This document shows positions 27,847-40,024 of a DNA stretch of 64,000 bases, piece by piece. How positions within the stretch are numbered: position 1 is the stretch's first letter; each line of letters starts with the position of its first letter. Under the pieces are notes generated by a model, which ran no database searches, was not told the DNA's origin, and was given only the letters and a program-made list of their open reading frames with translations. This DNA comes from Azospirillum sp. TSO22-1 (GTDB lineage: Bacteria > Pseudomonadota > Alphaproteobacteria > Azospirillales > Azospirillaceae): the NCBI RefSeq assembly GCF_003116015.1, contig NZ_LGQZ01000028.1:38459-102458 (forward strand), given 5' to 3'. Both the position numbers and the translations under genes were made by a program.

Positions 27847-29934
27847 TTACCCCTCGATCCGCGAGAAGTCCGCCACCGCGTTCAGCGTCGCACGGATCTG
27901 GCTGAGCAGCCGCAGGCGGTTGGCGCGCAGGTCGGCCTGCTCGGCGTTCACCGTCACCTTGTCGAAGAAAGCGTCCACCGGGCCGCGCAGGCGGGCCAGC
28001 ACGCCCATGGTGCCGGTGAAGTCCTCCTTGTCCAGCAGCGGCTTGGCCGTCTGGGCGGCGTCGGTGAGGGCGCCGTAGAGGTCCTTCTCCTCGGTGAGCG
28101 TCAGCAACGTGGCATCGACCGGCTGGTCGTAGGCCTTGCCGTCCTTCTTCTCCTCGATGCGCACGATGTTCGAGGCGCGCTTGTAGGCCGTCAGCAGGTT
28201 GGCACCGTCCTCGGAGCCGACGAACTCCTGCAACGCCTTCACCCGTGCCAGCAGGCGGACGAGGTCGTCCTCGCCGCCCAGCGAAAACACGGCGTCCACC
28301 AGATCGTGCCGCACGCCCTGGTCGCGCAGCACCACCTTCAGGCGGTCGGCGAAGAAGGCCAGCAGGTCGCCCGCCACCGCGTCCGCCGCGGCGAAGCCGC
28401 CGACCCGGTACAGGCCGTGTGCCGCCTGGAACACCTGGGCGAGGTTCAGGCGCAGCCCGTTCTCCAGCACCAGCCGGATGATGCCCAGCGCGGCGCGGCG
28501 CAGGGCGTACGGGTCCTTGGAACCGGTGGGCTTTTCGTCGATGGCGAAGAAGCCGACCAGCGTGTCCAGCTTGTCGGCCAGCGCCACCGCCACCGACACC
28601 GGCGCCGTCGGGCAGGAATCGGTGGGGCCGAGCGGCTTGTAGTGTTCGGCGATGGCCTCGGCCACCGCGGCGCTCTCGCCTTCGCCGAGCGCGTAGTAGC
28701 GGCCCATGATGCCCTGGACCTCGGGGAACTCGCCGACCACCTCGGTGACCAGATCTGCCTTGGCGAGGAAGGCGGCGCGCGTGGCGGCGTCGGCATCCGC
28801 GCCGATGGCGCGGGCGATCTCGGCCGCCAGAACCTGCACCCGGTTCACCTTCTCGGACACCGTGCCGAGCTTGGCGTGGAAGGTGATGTTGGCGAGCTTG
28901 GGGACGCGCTCCTCGAGCTTCGTCCTGCGGTCCTGGTCCCAGAAGAACTTGGCGTCGGACAGGCGGGCGCGCAGCACGCGCTCGTTGCCGGCGACCACGG
29001 CCTTGCCGCCGTCCGCCGTCACCATGTTGGCGGCGACGATGAAGCGCGGCGCCATCTTGCCGGCCTTGTCGAGCACCGCGAAGTACTTCTGGTGCGTGCG
29101 CATGGAGGTGATCAACACCTCCGCCGGCACGTCCATGAACGCCTCGTCGATGCTGCCCATCAGCATCACCGGCCACTCGACGAGGCCGGCGACCTCCTCC
29201 AGCAGCCCGTCGTCGGGCGACAGGGTCAGGCCCTGCGACGCGGCGAGAGCCTCGGCGTCGGCCTTGACCTTCGCCTTGCGCTCCTCGCGGTCGAGGACGA
29301 CGTGGGCGGCACGGAGCTTCTGCTTGTAGTCGGCGAAGCTCTCGACGGCGAACGGCTCCGGCGACAGGAAGCGGTGGCCGCGGGTGGTGTTGCCGAAGGC
29401 CAGCGAGCCCTGGCGCTCACCCAGGTTGAACGACCCGGCCAGCGTCCTGCCGCCGAACACCGCGACGATGGAATGCAGCGGGCGCACCCAGCGCACGTCG
29501 CCGCTCGACCAGCGCATGGACTTCGGCCAGGGCAGTTCGGCCATCACCGCGGGGATGATCTCGGCCAGCACTTCCGCCGTGTCGCGGCCCTTCTTCTCGG
29601 CGACGGCGAAGTAGAACACGCCCTTGCCGGTGTCGCGCTGTTCGCACTGGTCGAGGCTGGTCAGCCCGGCGGACTTCAGGAAGCCCTGCACCGCCTGCTC
29701 GGGCGAGCCGACGCGCGGGCCCTTCTTCTCTTCCTTGACGTCGGCGGTGCGCTCCGGCAGCCCGTCAACCACCAGCGCCAGCCGGCGCGGCGTCGAGTGA
29801 GCCTCAGCCTTCGTGAAGGTCAGGCCCGACGCGGTCAGGCGGTCGGTGACGAGGCGCTTGAGGTCGTCCGCCGCGCGCGCCTGCATGCGGGCGGGGATTT
29901 CCTCGGAGAAGAACTCGATCAGCAACTCGGGCAT
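27847..29934 (-). CDS. glyS: Glycine--tRNA ligase beta subunit
   Basis: Beta subunit of the bacterial alpha2-beta2 glycyl-tRNA synthetase, which binds tRNA-Gly. 695 residues, the usual length. The start [18 protein letters not shown], the central WPKSMRW and GHRFLSPEP, and the C-terminal anticodon-binding region with DLVDAVF and FDKVTVNAE are all characteristic. The gene follows glyQ directly, with the glyQ TAA touching the glyS ATG, so both are made from one transcript. It ends before a strong hairpin at 27812-27838. Confidence 0.97.
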   Translation of the reverse strand: MPELLIEFFSEEIPARMQARAADDLKRLVTDRLTASGLTFTKAEAHSTPRRLALVVDGLPERTADVKEEKKGPRVGSPEQAVQGFLKSAGLTSLDQCEQRDTGKGVFYFAVAEKKGRDTAEVLAEIIPAVMAELPWPKSMRWSSGDVRWVRPLHSIVAVFGGRTLAGSFNLGERQGSLAFGNTTRGHRFLSPEPFAVESFADYKQKLRAAHVVLDREERKAKVKADAEALAASQGLTLSPDDGLLEEVAGLVEWPVMLMGSIDEAFMDVPAEVLITSMRTHQKYFAVLDKAGKMAPRFIVAANMVTADGGKAVVAGNERVLRARLSDAKFFWDQDRRTKLEERVPKLANITFHAKLGTVSEKVNRVQVLAAEIARAIGADADAATRAAFLAKADLVTEVVGEFPEVQGIMGRYYALGEGESAAVAEAIAEHYKPLGPTDSCPTAPVSVAVALADKLDTLVGFFAIDEKPTGSKDPYALRRAALGIIRLVLENGLRLNLAQVFQAAHGLYRVGGFAAADAVAGDLLAFFADRLKVVLRDQGVRHDLVDAVFSLGGEDDLVRLLARVKALQEFVGSEDGANLLTAYKRASNIVRIEEKKDGKAYDQPVDATLLTLTEEKDLYGALTDAAQTAKPLLDKEDFTGTMGVLARLRGPVDAFFDKVTVNAEQADLRANRLRLLSQIRATLNAVADFSRIEG

Positions 29935-30801
29935 TTACTTGGCCCCCCCGGCGATCCACGCCTCGCAGCAGGCTTTCGCCAGCGCGCGCACGCGGCCGAT
30001 GTAGGCGGCGCGCTCGACGACGGAGATCACGCCGCGCGCGTCCAGCAGGTTGAACAGGTGCGACGCCTTGATGCACTGGTCGTAGGCGGGCAGCGCCACG
30101 CCCTTGCCGACCAGCGCCTGGCACTCGGCCTCGGCGTCCTTGAAGTGCTGGAGCAGCATGTCGGTGTTGGCGTGCTCGAAATTGTGGGCGGAGTACTCGA
30201 TCTCGGCGCGCTTGAAGACGTCGCCGTACTTCACGCCCTCGCCGTTGAAGTCGAGGTCGTAGACGTTCTCCACGCCCTGCACGTACATGGCGAGGCGCTC
30301 CAGGCCGTAGGTCAGCTCGACCGCCACCGGATCGCACTCGATGCCGCCGACCTGCTGGAAGTAGGTGTACTGCGTGACCTCCATGCCGTCGCACCACACC
30401 TCCCAGCCCAGGCCCCAGGCGCCCAGCGTCGGGCTCTCCCAGTCGTCCTCGACGAAGCGGATGTCGTGCAGTTTGGGGTCGATGCCCAGCACCTCCAGGC
30501 TCTTCAGGTACAGCTCCTGCGCGTTGGCCGGCGAGGGCTTGAGGATCACCTGGTACTGGTAATAGTGCTGCAGGCGGTTCGGGTTCTCGCCGTAGCGGCC
30601 GTCCTTGGGGCGGCGGGAGGGCTGCACGTAGGCCGCCTTCCACGGCTGCGGACCGAGCGCCCGCAGCGTCGTGGCCGGGTGGAAGGTGCCGGCCCCGACT
30701 TCCATGTCGTAGGGCTGGAGGATCACGCAGCCCTGTTCGGACCAGAACTGGTGAAGCTTCAGGATGAGGGCCTGGAACGACAGGCTCTTTGAGGACGCCA
30801 T
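29935..30801 (-). CDS. glyQ: Glycine--tRNA ligase alpha subunit
   Basis: Alpha subunit carrying the class II catalytic core. Signature stretches [60 protein letters not shown] and [20 protein letters not shown] are unmistakable. 288 residues, slightly shorter than E. coli GlyQ (303). The first gene of the glyQ-glyS operon, with the zinc-ribbon membrane protein gene about 85 bases upstream in the same direction. Confidence 0.97.
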   Translation of the reverse strand: MASSKSLSFQALILKLHQFWSEQGCVILQPYDMEVGAGTFHPATTLRALGPQPWKAAYVQPSRRPKDGRYGENPNRLQHYYQYQVILKPSPANAQELYLKSLEVLGIDPKLHDIRFVEDDWESPTLGAWGLGWEVWCDGMEVTQYTYFQQVGGIECDPVAVELTYGLERLAMYVQGVENVYDLDFNGEGVKYGDVFKRAEIEYSAHNFEHANTDMLLQHFKDAEAECQALVGKGVALPAYDQCIKASHLFNLLDARGVISVVERAAYIGRVRALAKACCEAWIAGGAK

Positions 30802-30886
30802 GGGCGGTCACTTGCAGGTCGGTTGAAAGCGCCGGGCACGATACGCGGGCGACTCCGGCAAATCAAGCCGCGACCGGGCTTACTCC

Positions 30887-31165
30887 TCAGCGCCCGTACG
30901 GGCATCCGGCCCGCCCGCACGAGGTGGCGGAGCGCGGCGCCACCCAGGCCCCGCACTCCGGACACTTCTCCATGTCCTCGGCGTCCGCCGTGCGGGTGGG
31001 GCCGGCGGATGCGGCGGGCGAGTCGGGGCGGGGAGCCGGCTGCGGCGCGGCCTGGCGGCGCAGCTGCGCGCGGCGCACGGCGTCCACGCGCTGGAACCAG
31101 CGCCAGCCGAACCACACGGCGCCGATCACCAGCGCGAGGAGAAGGAGTTTCGAGAACGACAGCAT
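30887..31165 (-). CDS. Small membrane-anchored zinc-ribbon-like protein
   Basis: A 92-residue protein with one N-terminal membrane helix (LLLLALVIGAVWFGWRWF, residues about 7-24), a Pro/Ala-rich linker and a C-terminal cluster CPECGAWV followed by C..AGCPYGR, which gives four cysteines suited to one zinc. This resembles the PP0621-type alphaproteobacterial family of short zinc-ribbon membrane proteins, of unknown function. Start at 31165 (MLSFSKLL) fits the membrane helix; the longer frame to 31243 is rejected. It precedes glyQ in the same direction. Confidence 0.72.
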   Translation of the reverse strand: MLSFSKLLLLALVIGAVWFGWRWFQRVDAVRRAQLRRQAAPQPAPRPDSPAASAGPTRTADAEDMEKCPECGAWVAPRSATSCGRAGCPYGR

Positions 31166-31381
31166 GGCCGCAGGATGCTGGGCTAGCGGCGGAGGGTCAA
31201 GCGGGGATCCTTCCCCTAAGTGGTTCATGAGCCGTGCGCGCACCGCCCATACGGCGCGGCCCTCCGGTTGGCCTTGTGTTCCGCATCCGCGGCAGACTAG
31301 AAGGGAGCGTAAGCGGTGCTACCAGTCCGCCTGCACGCAGGTGCCGGCGGGCAGACGACAACCCAGGGGATGGAACCAGCC

Positions 31382-34072
<2,691 letters not shown>

Positions 34073-34088
34073 TCCTCGCCGTGCCAAC

Positions 34089-34128
34089 GAAAGCCTCTTC
34101 CGGTCCGCCGGAAGAGGCTTTCTTTTTT
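34089..34128 (+). terminator. Rho-independent terminator after ppdK
   Basis: AAAGCCTCTTCCGG pairs with CCGGAAGAGGCTTT around a short loop, followed by CTTTTTT. Strong form, 17 bases after the ppdK stop. Confidence 0.93.
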
Positions 34129-34164
34129 GCATCGCAGCATGGAGGCGGTGCTGGTACGATGGTT

Positions 34165-34180
34165 CCATCGCTAACGATGG
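34165..34180. promoter_or_regulatory. Short inverted repeat in the hemerythrin leader
   Basis: CCATCG and CGATGG flank CTAA, 14 bases upstream of the bacteriohemerythrin ATG. It may be an operator or a leader hairpin near the ribosome-binding site. Weak evidence because the arms are only six bases. Confidence 0.3.
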
Positions 34181-34193
34181 GATTGGAGCCGGA

Positions 34194-34622
34194 ATGCCGG
34201 ACGCGACGATGCTTGCCTGGAAGGACGCGTGGTCCATCGGCGTGCCGGAGATCGACTGCGAGCACGCGGCGCTGGTGCAGGACTTCGCGCGCCTGATCGA
34301 CCCGGCGCGTCGCGGCGACCACGCCTTCCAGCGCGCCGCGCTGGACGCGCTGATCGAGCACGTCTGCCGTCACTTCGACCACGAGGAGCACCTGATGCGC
34401 GAGTACGCGTATCCGGAGTTCCGCCGGCACGCCGAGGTGCACGCGCTGCTGCTCAAGCAGCTCACCCATTTCGAGGCGCTGCTGAACGCCCAGCCGGAGG
34501 AGGGCGCCGGCCCGAGCATCCTGGACTTTCTCGGCCGCTGGCTGCTCGACCACATCCAGGAGGACGACATGCGCTTCGGCGTCTACCTGCGCGACCTCTT
34601 CCCGCAGCGCAAGGCGTCGTAG
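34194..34622 (+). CDS. Bacteriohemerythrin
   Basis: A four-helix di-iron oxygen-binding protein of 142 residues. The iron ligands are all visible: H24 in DCEH, H60 and E64 in HFDHEE, H79 and H83 in RRHAEVH, and the final His and Asp in LLDHIQEDD. Bacteriohemerythrins carry or sense oxygen and are often linked to aerotaxis or to micro-oxic respiration. It stands alone here and converges on the cheD gene with four bases between stops, so a link to motility is possible but not shown. Confidence 0.95.
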   Translation: MPDATMLAWKDAWSIGVPEIDCEHAALVQDFARLIDPARRGDHAFQRAALDALIEHVCRHFDHEEHLMREYAYPEFRRHAEVHALLLKQLTHFEALLNAQPEEGAGPSILDFLGRWLLDHIQEDDMRFGVYLRDLFPQRKAS

Positions 34623-34626
34623 GCGG

Positions 34627-35268
34627 CTACCGCCGCCACAGCTCCATTGCGCCGTCCAGCGGCAGCTGCTTGAGGGTGCGCAGGTAGTCCAGCTCCTGCG
34701 ACACGGTCTCGCGCTCGGTCTCCGGGCGCAGCAGGCGGCGCATCGCCTTGCCGGTGGTGGGGAAGAAGTGGACGCGCCGGCCGGTGGCGCCGCCCAGGTC
34801 GCGGCCGGCGAGCGTCAGCCCCTCGCGTTCGACGAAATCCAGGGCGAAGGCGGCGTTGGCGACGCCGACGTCCATGCTGCTCTCGATCACCCGGGCGCCG
34901 CCGAACAGCTTGACCTCCAACCGTTCCTTCTGCGCGCCGCGTGCCAGCAGGTCGTTGATCAGCCGCTCCATGGCGACGCTGCCGTAGCGGGTGGCGATGC
35001 CGATGCCGCCCTCGGCCGGGGCGCCGGGCAGCAGGAAGTGGTTCATGCCGCCGACGCGCGCCACTGGGTCGTGCAGGCAGGCGGCGATGCAGGAGCCCAG
35101 CGTCGTCACCAGCATGTCGTCGGCGCGTGACGAGATCCGATGGTGGCCCAGCACCACCGGCACGACGTAGGCCTTGAACTCGGGATCGTAATAGGAGCCG
35201 TCGGAGCGCACGCCCTCGGCCCCGGCGCTCCGCCGGTCGTGCGCCACGCTGCCCGCGTACCCTGCCAT
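34627..35268 (-). CDS. cheD: Chemoreceptor glutamine deamidase CheD
   Basis: CheD deamidates glutamines on chemoreceptors and can interact with CheC. Catalytic Cys60 is in TTLGSCIAACLHD, His77 in GGMNHFLLPG, and the Thr in GRRVHFFPTTGK follows. 213 residues; the N-terminal 30 and C-terminal 40 residues extend the usual core of about 160. The ATG at 35268 is six bases from AGGAGG and is preferred to the GTG one codon earlier. No other chemotaxis gene is in the window, so this is an orphan cheD. Confidence 0.93.
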   Translation of the reverse strand: MAGYAGSVAHDRRSAGAEGVRSDGSYYDPEFKAYVVPVVLGHHRISSRADDMLVTTLGSCIAACLHDPVARVGGMNHFLLPGAPAEGGIGIATRYGSVAMERLINDLLARGAQKERLEVKLFGGARVIESSMDVGVANAAFALDFVEREGLTLAGRDLGGATGRRVHFFPTTGKAMRRLLRPETERETVSQELDYLRTLKQLPLDGAMELWRR

Positions 35269-35381
35269 CACGGTCCTCCTGCCGGTCCGACGCTAGACAG
35301 GATCGCTTAGGAAAGTGCTAACGCTGTCCGCAGCCAGCGGCTAAATGTTATGTCCACGAACATGAAAGGGCAGCAGGGCAC

Positions 35382-36446
35382 ATGAGCGACGGCCGCGACT
35401 GGACGTACGAGGCGATCCGGAAGATCGAGGCGGACTTCAACCGCTCGGCCGACACCCACCTGATCCGCCTGGAGGTGCCGGTCCTGCCGGGCATCACGCT
35501 GTACCTCAAGGACGAGTCGACGCACGCCACCGGCAGCCTGAAGCACCGACTGGCCCGCTCGCTGTTCCTCTACGCGCTGTGCAACGGCTGGGTGGGGGAG
35601 GGGACGACGGTGATCGAGGCGTCCTCCGGCTCCACCGCGGTGTCGGAGGCGTATTTCGCGCGCCTGCTCGGCCTGCGCTTCATCGCCGTGATGCCGCGCG
35701 GCACCTCGTGCGAGAAGGTGGCGCAGATCGAGTTCTACGGCGGCCACTGCCACTTCGTGGACGACCCGACCACGGTGGTGGCCGAGAGCCGGCGGCTGGC
35801 GGCCGAGGTCGGCGGCCACTTCATGGACCAGTTCACCTACGCCGAGCGCGCCACCGACTGGCGCGGCAACAACAACATCGCCGAATCGGTCTTCCAGCAG
35901 CTGGCGCAGGAGGAGCATCCGGTGCCGGAGTGGATCGTCTGCGGTGCCGGCACCGGCGGCACCTCGGCGACCATCGGGCGCTACCTGCGCTACCGCCGGC
36001 ACGCCACCCGGCTGTGCGTCGTCGATACCGAGAACTCGGTGTTCGCCGAGTCCTGGCGCACCCGCGACCGCACCGTCACCCGCAGCCGCGGCTCCGCCAT
36101 CGAGGGCATCGGCCGGCCGCGCGTCGAGCCGTCCTTCGTGCCGGAGGTGATCGACCACGTGATCGACGTGCCGGACGCCGCCAGCTTCGCCGCCATGCGC
36201 GTGCTGTCGCGGATGATCGGCCGCGCGGTCGGCGGCTCCACCGGCACCAACCTGTGGGGCTGCGCCGAGCTGATGGCCGGGATGCGGCGGGCCGGGCGCG
36301 GCGGCTCGGTGGTGACGCTGCTGTGCGATTCCGGCGAGCGCTACCGCAACACCTACCACGACGACGCGTGGCTGGCGGCGCAGGGCCACGACCTGGCGCC
36401 ATGGACGGCGCGGCTGGAGCGGTTCTTCAGCGCCGGGGAGTGGTGA
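35382..36446 (+). CDS. PLP-dependent L-cysteine desulfhydrase-like protein (Cds1 type)
   Basis: A cysteine-synthase-fold enzyme of 354 residues. [20 protein letters not shown] carries the PLP lysine (K54), [19 protein letters not shown] is the substrate loop, and [17 protein letters not shown] binds the PLP phosphate. The motif [27 protein letters not shown] is that of Cds1, an L-cysteine desulfhydrase that releases sulfide, pyruvate and ammonia in actinobacteria; a cysteine synthase role cannot be excluded. No serine acetyltransferase gene is nearby. It is monocistronic and converges on the cold-shock gene. Confidence 0.87.
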   Translation: MSDGRDWTYEAIRKIEADFNRSADTHLIRLEVPVLPGITLYLKDESTHATGSLKHRLARSLFLYALCNGWVGEGTTVIEASSGSTAVSEAYFARLLGLRFIAVMPRGTSCEKVAQIEFYGGHCHFVDDPTTVVAESRRLAAEVGGHFMDQFTYAERATDWRGNNNIAESVFQQLAQEEHPVPEWIVCGAGTGGTSATIGRYLRYRRHATRLCVVDTENSVFAESWRTRDRTVTRSRGSAIEGIGRPRVEPSFVPEVIDHVIDVPDAASFAAMRVLSRMIGRAVGGSTGTNLWGCAELMAGMRRAGRGGSVVTLLCDSGERYRNTYHDDAWLAAQGHDLAPWTARLERFFSAGEW

Positions 36447-36452
36447 GGCGGT

Positions 36453-36917
36453 TCACAGCAGGATGATCCACGTCGCCTCGCGTCCCTTCATGCCCTCGCG
36501 CACGTGCAGCAGCACGCGCTGGCCGGGCGGCAGCAGGCCGACGCTGCAGCGGCGCAGCAGGCTCTTGTGGACGAACACGTCCTTGCCGCCGTCGTCGGCG
36601 ACGACGAAGCCGAAGCCCTTGTCCGGCTTGAACCACTTCACCGTGCCGGCGACCTCCGCCTCGTCGCCGGTGGGGGCGCCGGGCTGCGGCGCCGGGCCGC
36701 GCACCTCGATCAGGTCGCTGACCTGCGGCCCTTTGCCGCCGGGGACGACGCGGCAGACGATCTCCGTCCCTTCGGGGATGTCGTAGAGGCCGGCGCGGGT
36801 CAGCACCGAGACGTGCAGGAACGCGGCCGGCGAGCCGTCCAGCGGCGCCACGAAGCCGAAGCCCTTGGCCGGGTCGAACCACTTGACCACGGCGTTGACC
36901 TGGATGCCCTCGTGCAA
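36453..36917 (-). CDS. Double cold-shock-domain protein
   Basis: Two cold-shock domains in one 154-residue chain. The first, [20 protein letters not shown], keeps RNP1 (GFGFV) but has a weaker RNP2 (AFLHVS). The second, [20 protein letters not shown], has RNP1 and the canonical VFVHKSLL. They are joined by a Pro/Gly-rich linker. Paired domains of this sort are typical of alphaproteobacteria and act as RNA chaperones. The start codon is TTG at 36917 after GGGATGGAACC; no nearby ATG fits, and a TTG start suggests low basal translation. Confidence 0.9.
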   Translation of the reverse strand: MHEGIQVNAVVKWFDPAKGFGFVAPLDGSPAAFLHVSVLTRAGLYDIPEGTEIVCRVVPGGKGPQVSDLIEVRGPAPQPGAPTGDEAEVAGTVKWFKPDKGFGFVVADDGGKDVFVHKSLLRRCSVGLLPPGQRVLLHVREGMKGREATWIILL

Positions 36918-37107
36918 GGTTCCATCCCCCTACCCGAAGAAGGGATTTAGCCACACTCGAATTCGTCCCGCCAGTGCCTTTCCTCGGCTATCCTGGGGTG
37001 TGCGAGGGGCGCGCGCCCGCCGGGTTGCTTTCCCGCCGGCCGCGGCCCATCTGCGGGAGTGGCAAGCCCGGCGCAGAACGGGCGACAGGAAACAGGGGAG
37101 GTCAGTC

Positions 37108-38826
37108 ATGGGTGAAGCCGCCGAGGCTCTGTCCGGCAATCCTTGGGAGCGCGCCTATCCGGCGGACGTGGACTACCACGCGGCGCTGCCCCGCCGTCCG
37201 CTGTACGACCTGATGGACGAGGCGGCGCGCCGCTTCGCCGACCGCCCCTGCCTGGATTTCCTGGGCAAGCGCAGCACCTACCGCGAGATCGGCGCGCTGG
37301 TCGATCGCGCCGCCAAGGGCTTCCAGGAGATGGGCGTGCGCAAGGGGGTGCGCGTCGGCCTGTTCCTGCCCAACACGCCCTATTACGTCATCTGCTACTA
37401 CGGCGTCCTGAAGGCCGGTGGCACGGTGGTGAACTTCAACCCGCTCTACGCCGAGCGCGAGCTGAAGCACCAGATCGACGACAGCGGCGTCGAGACCATG
37501 GTGACGCTCGACCTCGCGGTGCTCTACGACAAGATGGCGCGGATGCTGGACGAGACCGGGCTGAAGCGTGTCGTCGTCTGCCCGATGGCGGAGATTCTGC
37601 CGTTCCCCAAGAACTGGCTGTTCCCCATCGCCAGGCGCAAGGAGCTGGCGACGCTCCGCGCCGACGCTTCCACCGTGCCGTTCCGCCGGCTGACGGCCAA
37701 CGACGGCCGTCCGGCGCCGGTGTCCATCGACCCGGCCGAGGACGTGGCGGTGCTGCAGTACACCGGCGGCACCACCGGCGTGCCGAAGGGCGCCATGCTG
37801 ACGCACGCCAACCTCACCGCCAACGCCGAGCAGTGCTCGCTGTGGTTCGTCGGGGCCGAGCCGGGGCAGGAGCGCATGCTGGGCGTGCTGCCGTTCTTCC
37901 ACGTCTTCGCCATGACCGTGGTGATGAACCTGAGCATCCGCTTCGGCGCCGAGATCATCCTGCTGCCGCGCTTCGACCTCGACCAGGTCATGCAGACCAT
38001 CCACGACAAGAAGCCGACGCTGTTCCCCGCGGTGCCGACCATCTACACGGCGATCAACCACCACAAGGACCTGGGCAAGTTCGACGTCTCCTCGATCCGC
38101 TTCTGCTTCTCCGGCGGCGCGCCGCTGCCGGTCGAGGTCAAGGAGGCGTTCGAGCGCAACACCGGCTGCATCCTGGTGGAGGGCTACGGCCTGTCCGAAT
38201 CCTCGCCGGTGGCCACCGGCAACCCGCTGCGCGGCGTCAACAAGCCGGGCTCCATCGGCCTGCCGATCCCCGGCACGGTGATCGAGATCGTCAGCCTGGA
38301 AGAACCGCGCCGCGTCCTTCCGCCCGGCGAGAAGGGCGAGGTGTGCATCCGCGGCCCGCAGGTGATGAAGGGCTACTGGAACAAGCCGGCCGAGACCGCC
38401 GAGACGCTGCGGGACGGCCGCCTGCACACCGGCGACGTCGGCACCATGGACGAGGACGGCTACGTCTTCATCGTCGACCGCATCAAGGACATGATCCTGT
38501 GCAGCGGCTTCAACGTCTACCCGCGCAACGTCGAGGAGGCGATCTACCTGCACCCGGCGGTGGCCGAGTGCGTGGTGGCCGGCGTGCCGGACGAGTACCG
38601 CGGCCAGACGGTGAAGGCGTACGTCCGCCTGCTCGACGGCGAGGACTTGACCAGGGAGGAACTGTGCGCCTTCCTGAAGGACAAGCTGTCGCCCATCGAG
38701 ATGCCGAAGATCGTCGAGTTCCGCGGCGAGCTGCCGAAGACGATGATCGGCAAGCTGAACCGCAAGGCGCTGCTGGAGGAGGAGAAGGCGAAGCGTGCCG
38801 AAGGAGACCGTGTCGACAATGGCTGA
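37108..38826 (+). CDS. Long-chain fatty-acid/dicarboxylate--CoA ligase
   Basis: AMP-forming acyl-CoA synthetase of 572 residues. The P-loop-like motif is YTGGTTGVPKGAMLTHANL near residues 215-235, followed by GYGLSESSPVATGNPL, the adenylate motif GRLHTGDVGTMDEDGYVFIVDR, and the C-terminal lysine in GKLNRKALL. Chain length is not fixed by the sequence; relatives act on long-chain or dicarboxylic acids (FadD or PimA groups). ATG at 37108 follows GGGGAGG. The next gene begins inside its last codons, so the three-gene set (ligase, 2TM protein, acylphosphatase) is an operon. Confidence 0.92.
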   Translation: MGEAAEALSGNPWERAYPADVDYHAALPRRPLYDLMDEAARRFADRPCLDFLGKRSTYREIGALVDRAAKGFQEMGVRKGVRVGLFLPNTPYYVICYYGVLKAGGTVVNFNPLYAERELKHQIDDSGVETMVTLDLAVLYDKMARMLDETGLKRVVVCPMAEILPFPKNWLFPIARRKELATLRADASTVPFRRLTANDGRPAPVSIDPAEDVAVLQYTGGTTGVPKGAMLTHANLTANAEQCSLWFVGAEPGQERMLGVLPFFHVFAMTVVMNLSIRFGAEIILLPRFDLDQVMQTIHDKKPTLFPAVPTIYTAINHHKDLGKFDVSSIRFCFSGGAPLPVEVKEAFERNTGCILVEGYGLSESSPVATGNPLRGVNKPGSIGLPIPGTVIEIVSLEEPRRVLPPGEKGEVCIRGPQVMKGYWNKPAETAETLRDGRLHTGDVGTMDEDGYVFIVDRIKDMILCSGFNVYPRNVEEAIYLHPAVAECVVAGVPDEYRGQTVKAYVRLLDGEDLTREELCAFLKDKLSPIEMPKIVEFRGELPKTMIGKLNRKALLEEEKAKRAEGDRVDNG

Positions 38827-39067
38827 GACGCCGCCCGAATCGGCGCCGGATCCGGTCGAGGTTGAGAAGCGCCGGCGGTTGCGCGGCTTCCTGAACCACC
38901 TCATCGCCTATTTCGCGGTGATGGTGGTGCTGGTGCCGGTCAATGCGGTGCTCGACCCGACCCGCGCGTGGTTCGTGCTGCCGCTGGTCGGCTGGGGCGC
39001 GCCGCTGGCGCTGCACGCGGCCTACGCCATGGGCCTGGTCGGCAAGAAGCCGGGAGCGGGCGCATGA
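38819..39067 (+). CDS. 2TM domain-containing protein
   Basis: An 82-residue protein with a charged N-terminus (VEVEKRRRLRGFLNHL) and two membrane helices (LIAYFAVMVVLVPVNAVL and WFVLPLVGWGAPLALHAAY), the pattern of the 2TM domain family. Function unknown. Its ATG lies eight bases before the ligase stop and its stop overlaps the acylphosphatase ATG (ATGA), so all three are translationally coupled. The start at 38819 is chosen over the in-frame ATG at 38795, which is deeper inside the ligase. Confidence 0.85.
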   Translation: MAETPPESAPDPVEVEKRRRLRGFLNHLIAYFAVMVVLVPVNAVLDPTRAWFVLPLVGWGAPLALHAAYAMGLVGKKPGAGA

Positions 39068-39348
39068 GCGGGCGCAAGGCGGTTCTGGTGCGCATCTCCG
39101 GCCGCGTCCAGGGCGTGTGGTACCGCGGCTGGACGGTGGAGCGGGCGAGCGCGCTGGGCCTCAACGGCTGGGTGCGCAACCGCGCCGACGGTACGGTGGA
39201 GGCGCTGTTCGCCGGCCCGGCCGACCGGGTGGACGCCATGCTGGCCGCCTGCCGCGAAGGCCCGCCGGCCGCTGTGGTCCGTGACGTGGCGGTCGAGCCG
39301 GCGCCGGACCCCGGCGGCGGCCCCTTCGAGCAGCGGGCGACGCAATGA
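39064..39348 (+). CDS. acyP: Acylphosphatase
   Basis: A 94-residue alpha/beta sandwich enzyme that hydrolyses acyl phosphates. The substrate loop GRVQGVWYRGWTVERA carries the catalytic Arg, and the catalytic Asn is in GWVRNRADGTVEALFAG. The C-terminal part with VRDVAVEPAP also fits. Its ATG overlaps the stop of the 2TM gene. Whether its operon partners, the acyl-CoA ligase and membrane protein, share its substrate is not known. Confidence 0.93.
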   Translation: MSGRKAVLVRISGRVQGVWYRGWTVERASALGLNGWVRNRADGTVEALFAGPADRVDAMLAACREGPPAAVVRDVAVEPAPDPGGGPFEQRATQ

Positions 39349-39424
39349 CGCACACCTGGGGCGCACACCTGGGACGCGCGCTTGGTTAGCGACTCGTTAG
39401 CCATGCTGGGCTAAGGTGCGCCGC

Positions 39425-39892
39425 ATGAGGATCCTGGTTCCGCTTGCCGTTCTGATGCTGGCCGCCGCGCCCGCGGGTGCCGCGTCCGTGGACCGCACCG
39501 ACCCGCAGCACCTCACGCCGCCGCCGCCCGGCGGCTACGACCTGCCGCTGTCGCCGCCGGTGGTGAGGTTCCCGCTGCCGTCGCAGTGGCTGACCATCAA
39601 GGGCGACGTGGACTGGCGCAAGGCCGGGGTCTTCGACAAGAAGCTCAGCGACGCCTGCGCCACGCGGAACTTCACCGAGAAGCTGCCGATGCGCTTCCGC
39701 GCCGCCTACAAGGGGGAGATCCTGGGGGTGGCGTTCGGGCACGGGCTGAACCTGAACGACCCCGGCAAGCTGGCCGACCCCAAGATGATCTACCTGTTCC
39801 GCAACGGCGACAGCACCCAGTGCGGCGTGCTGAAGATGCCGAACGACGACCCGCGGATCTCCAGCAAGCCCGAGGCGACGCGGCAGCCGTAG
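39425..39892 (+). CDS. Hypothetical secreted protein, 155 aa
   Basis: I do not recognise this protein. A signal peptide (MRILVPLAVLMLAAAPAGAA) leads to a mature protein of about 135 residues with two cysteines (DACATRN and TQCGVLK), a Pro-rich start (TPPPPGGYDLPLSPP) and the strand-like LTIKGDVDWRKAGVFDKKL. It is probably periplasmic with one disulphide. The ATG at 39425 is preferred to GTG 39416 since AAGG is eight bases upstream. It is followed by an inverted repeat of family B that can end the transcript. Confidence 0.72.
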   Translation: MRILVPLAVLMLAAAPAGAASVDRTDPQHLTPPPPGGYDLPLSPPVVRFPLPSQWLTIKGDVDWRKAGVFDKKLSDACATRNFTEKLPMRFRAAYKGEILGVAFGHGLNLNDPGKLADPKMIYLFRNGDSTQCGVLKMPNDDPRISSKPEATRQP

Positions 39893-39906
39893 ACTGATGC
39901 TGCCTT

Positions 39907-40020
39907 CATCGTCATCCCCGCGAAGGCGGGGATCCAGTGCTCGCGTCCGCGAGCCACATGACTCATGTCGCCGCTATCGCGGCTCACGCTGGATCCCCGC
40001 CTTCGCGGGGATGACGGTCG
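39907..40020. repeat. Intergenic inverted repeat, family B copy 3
   Basis: The same GTCATCCCCGCGAAGGCGGG arms as at 2398 and 27664 with a longer spacer. It separates the convergent secreted-protein gene and lipB. Confidence 0.9.
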
Positions 40021-40024
40021 GGGG

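Noticed and set aside
35345..35365. ATGTT/AACAT inverted repeat ahead of the Cds1-like gene
   Set aside because: Arms of only five bases with a nine-base spacer are expected by chance in 64 kb.
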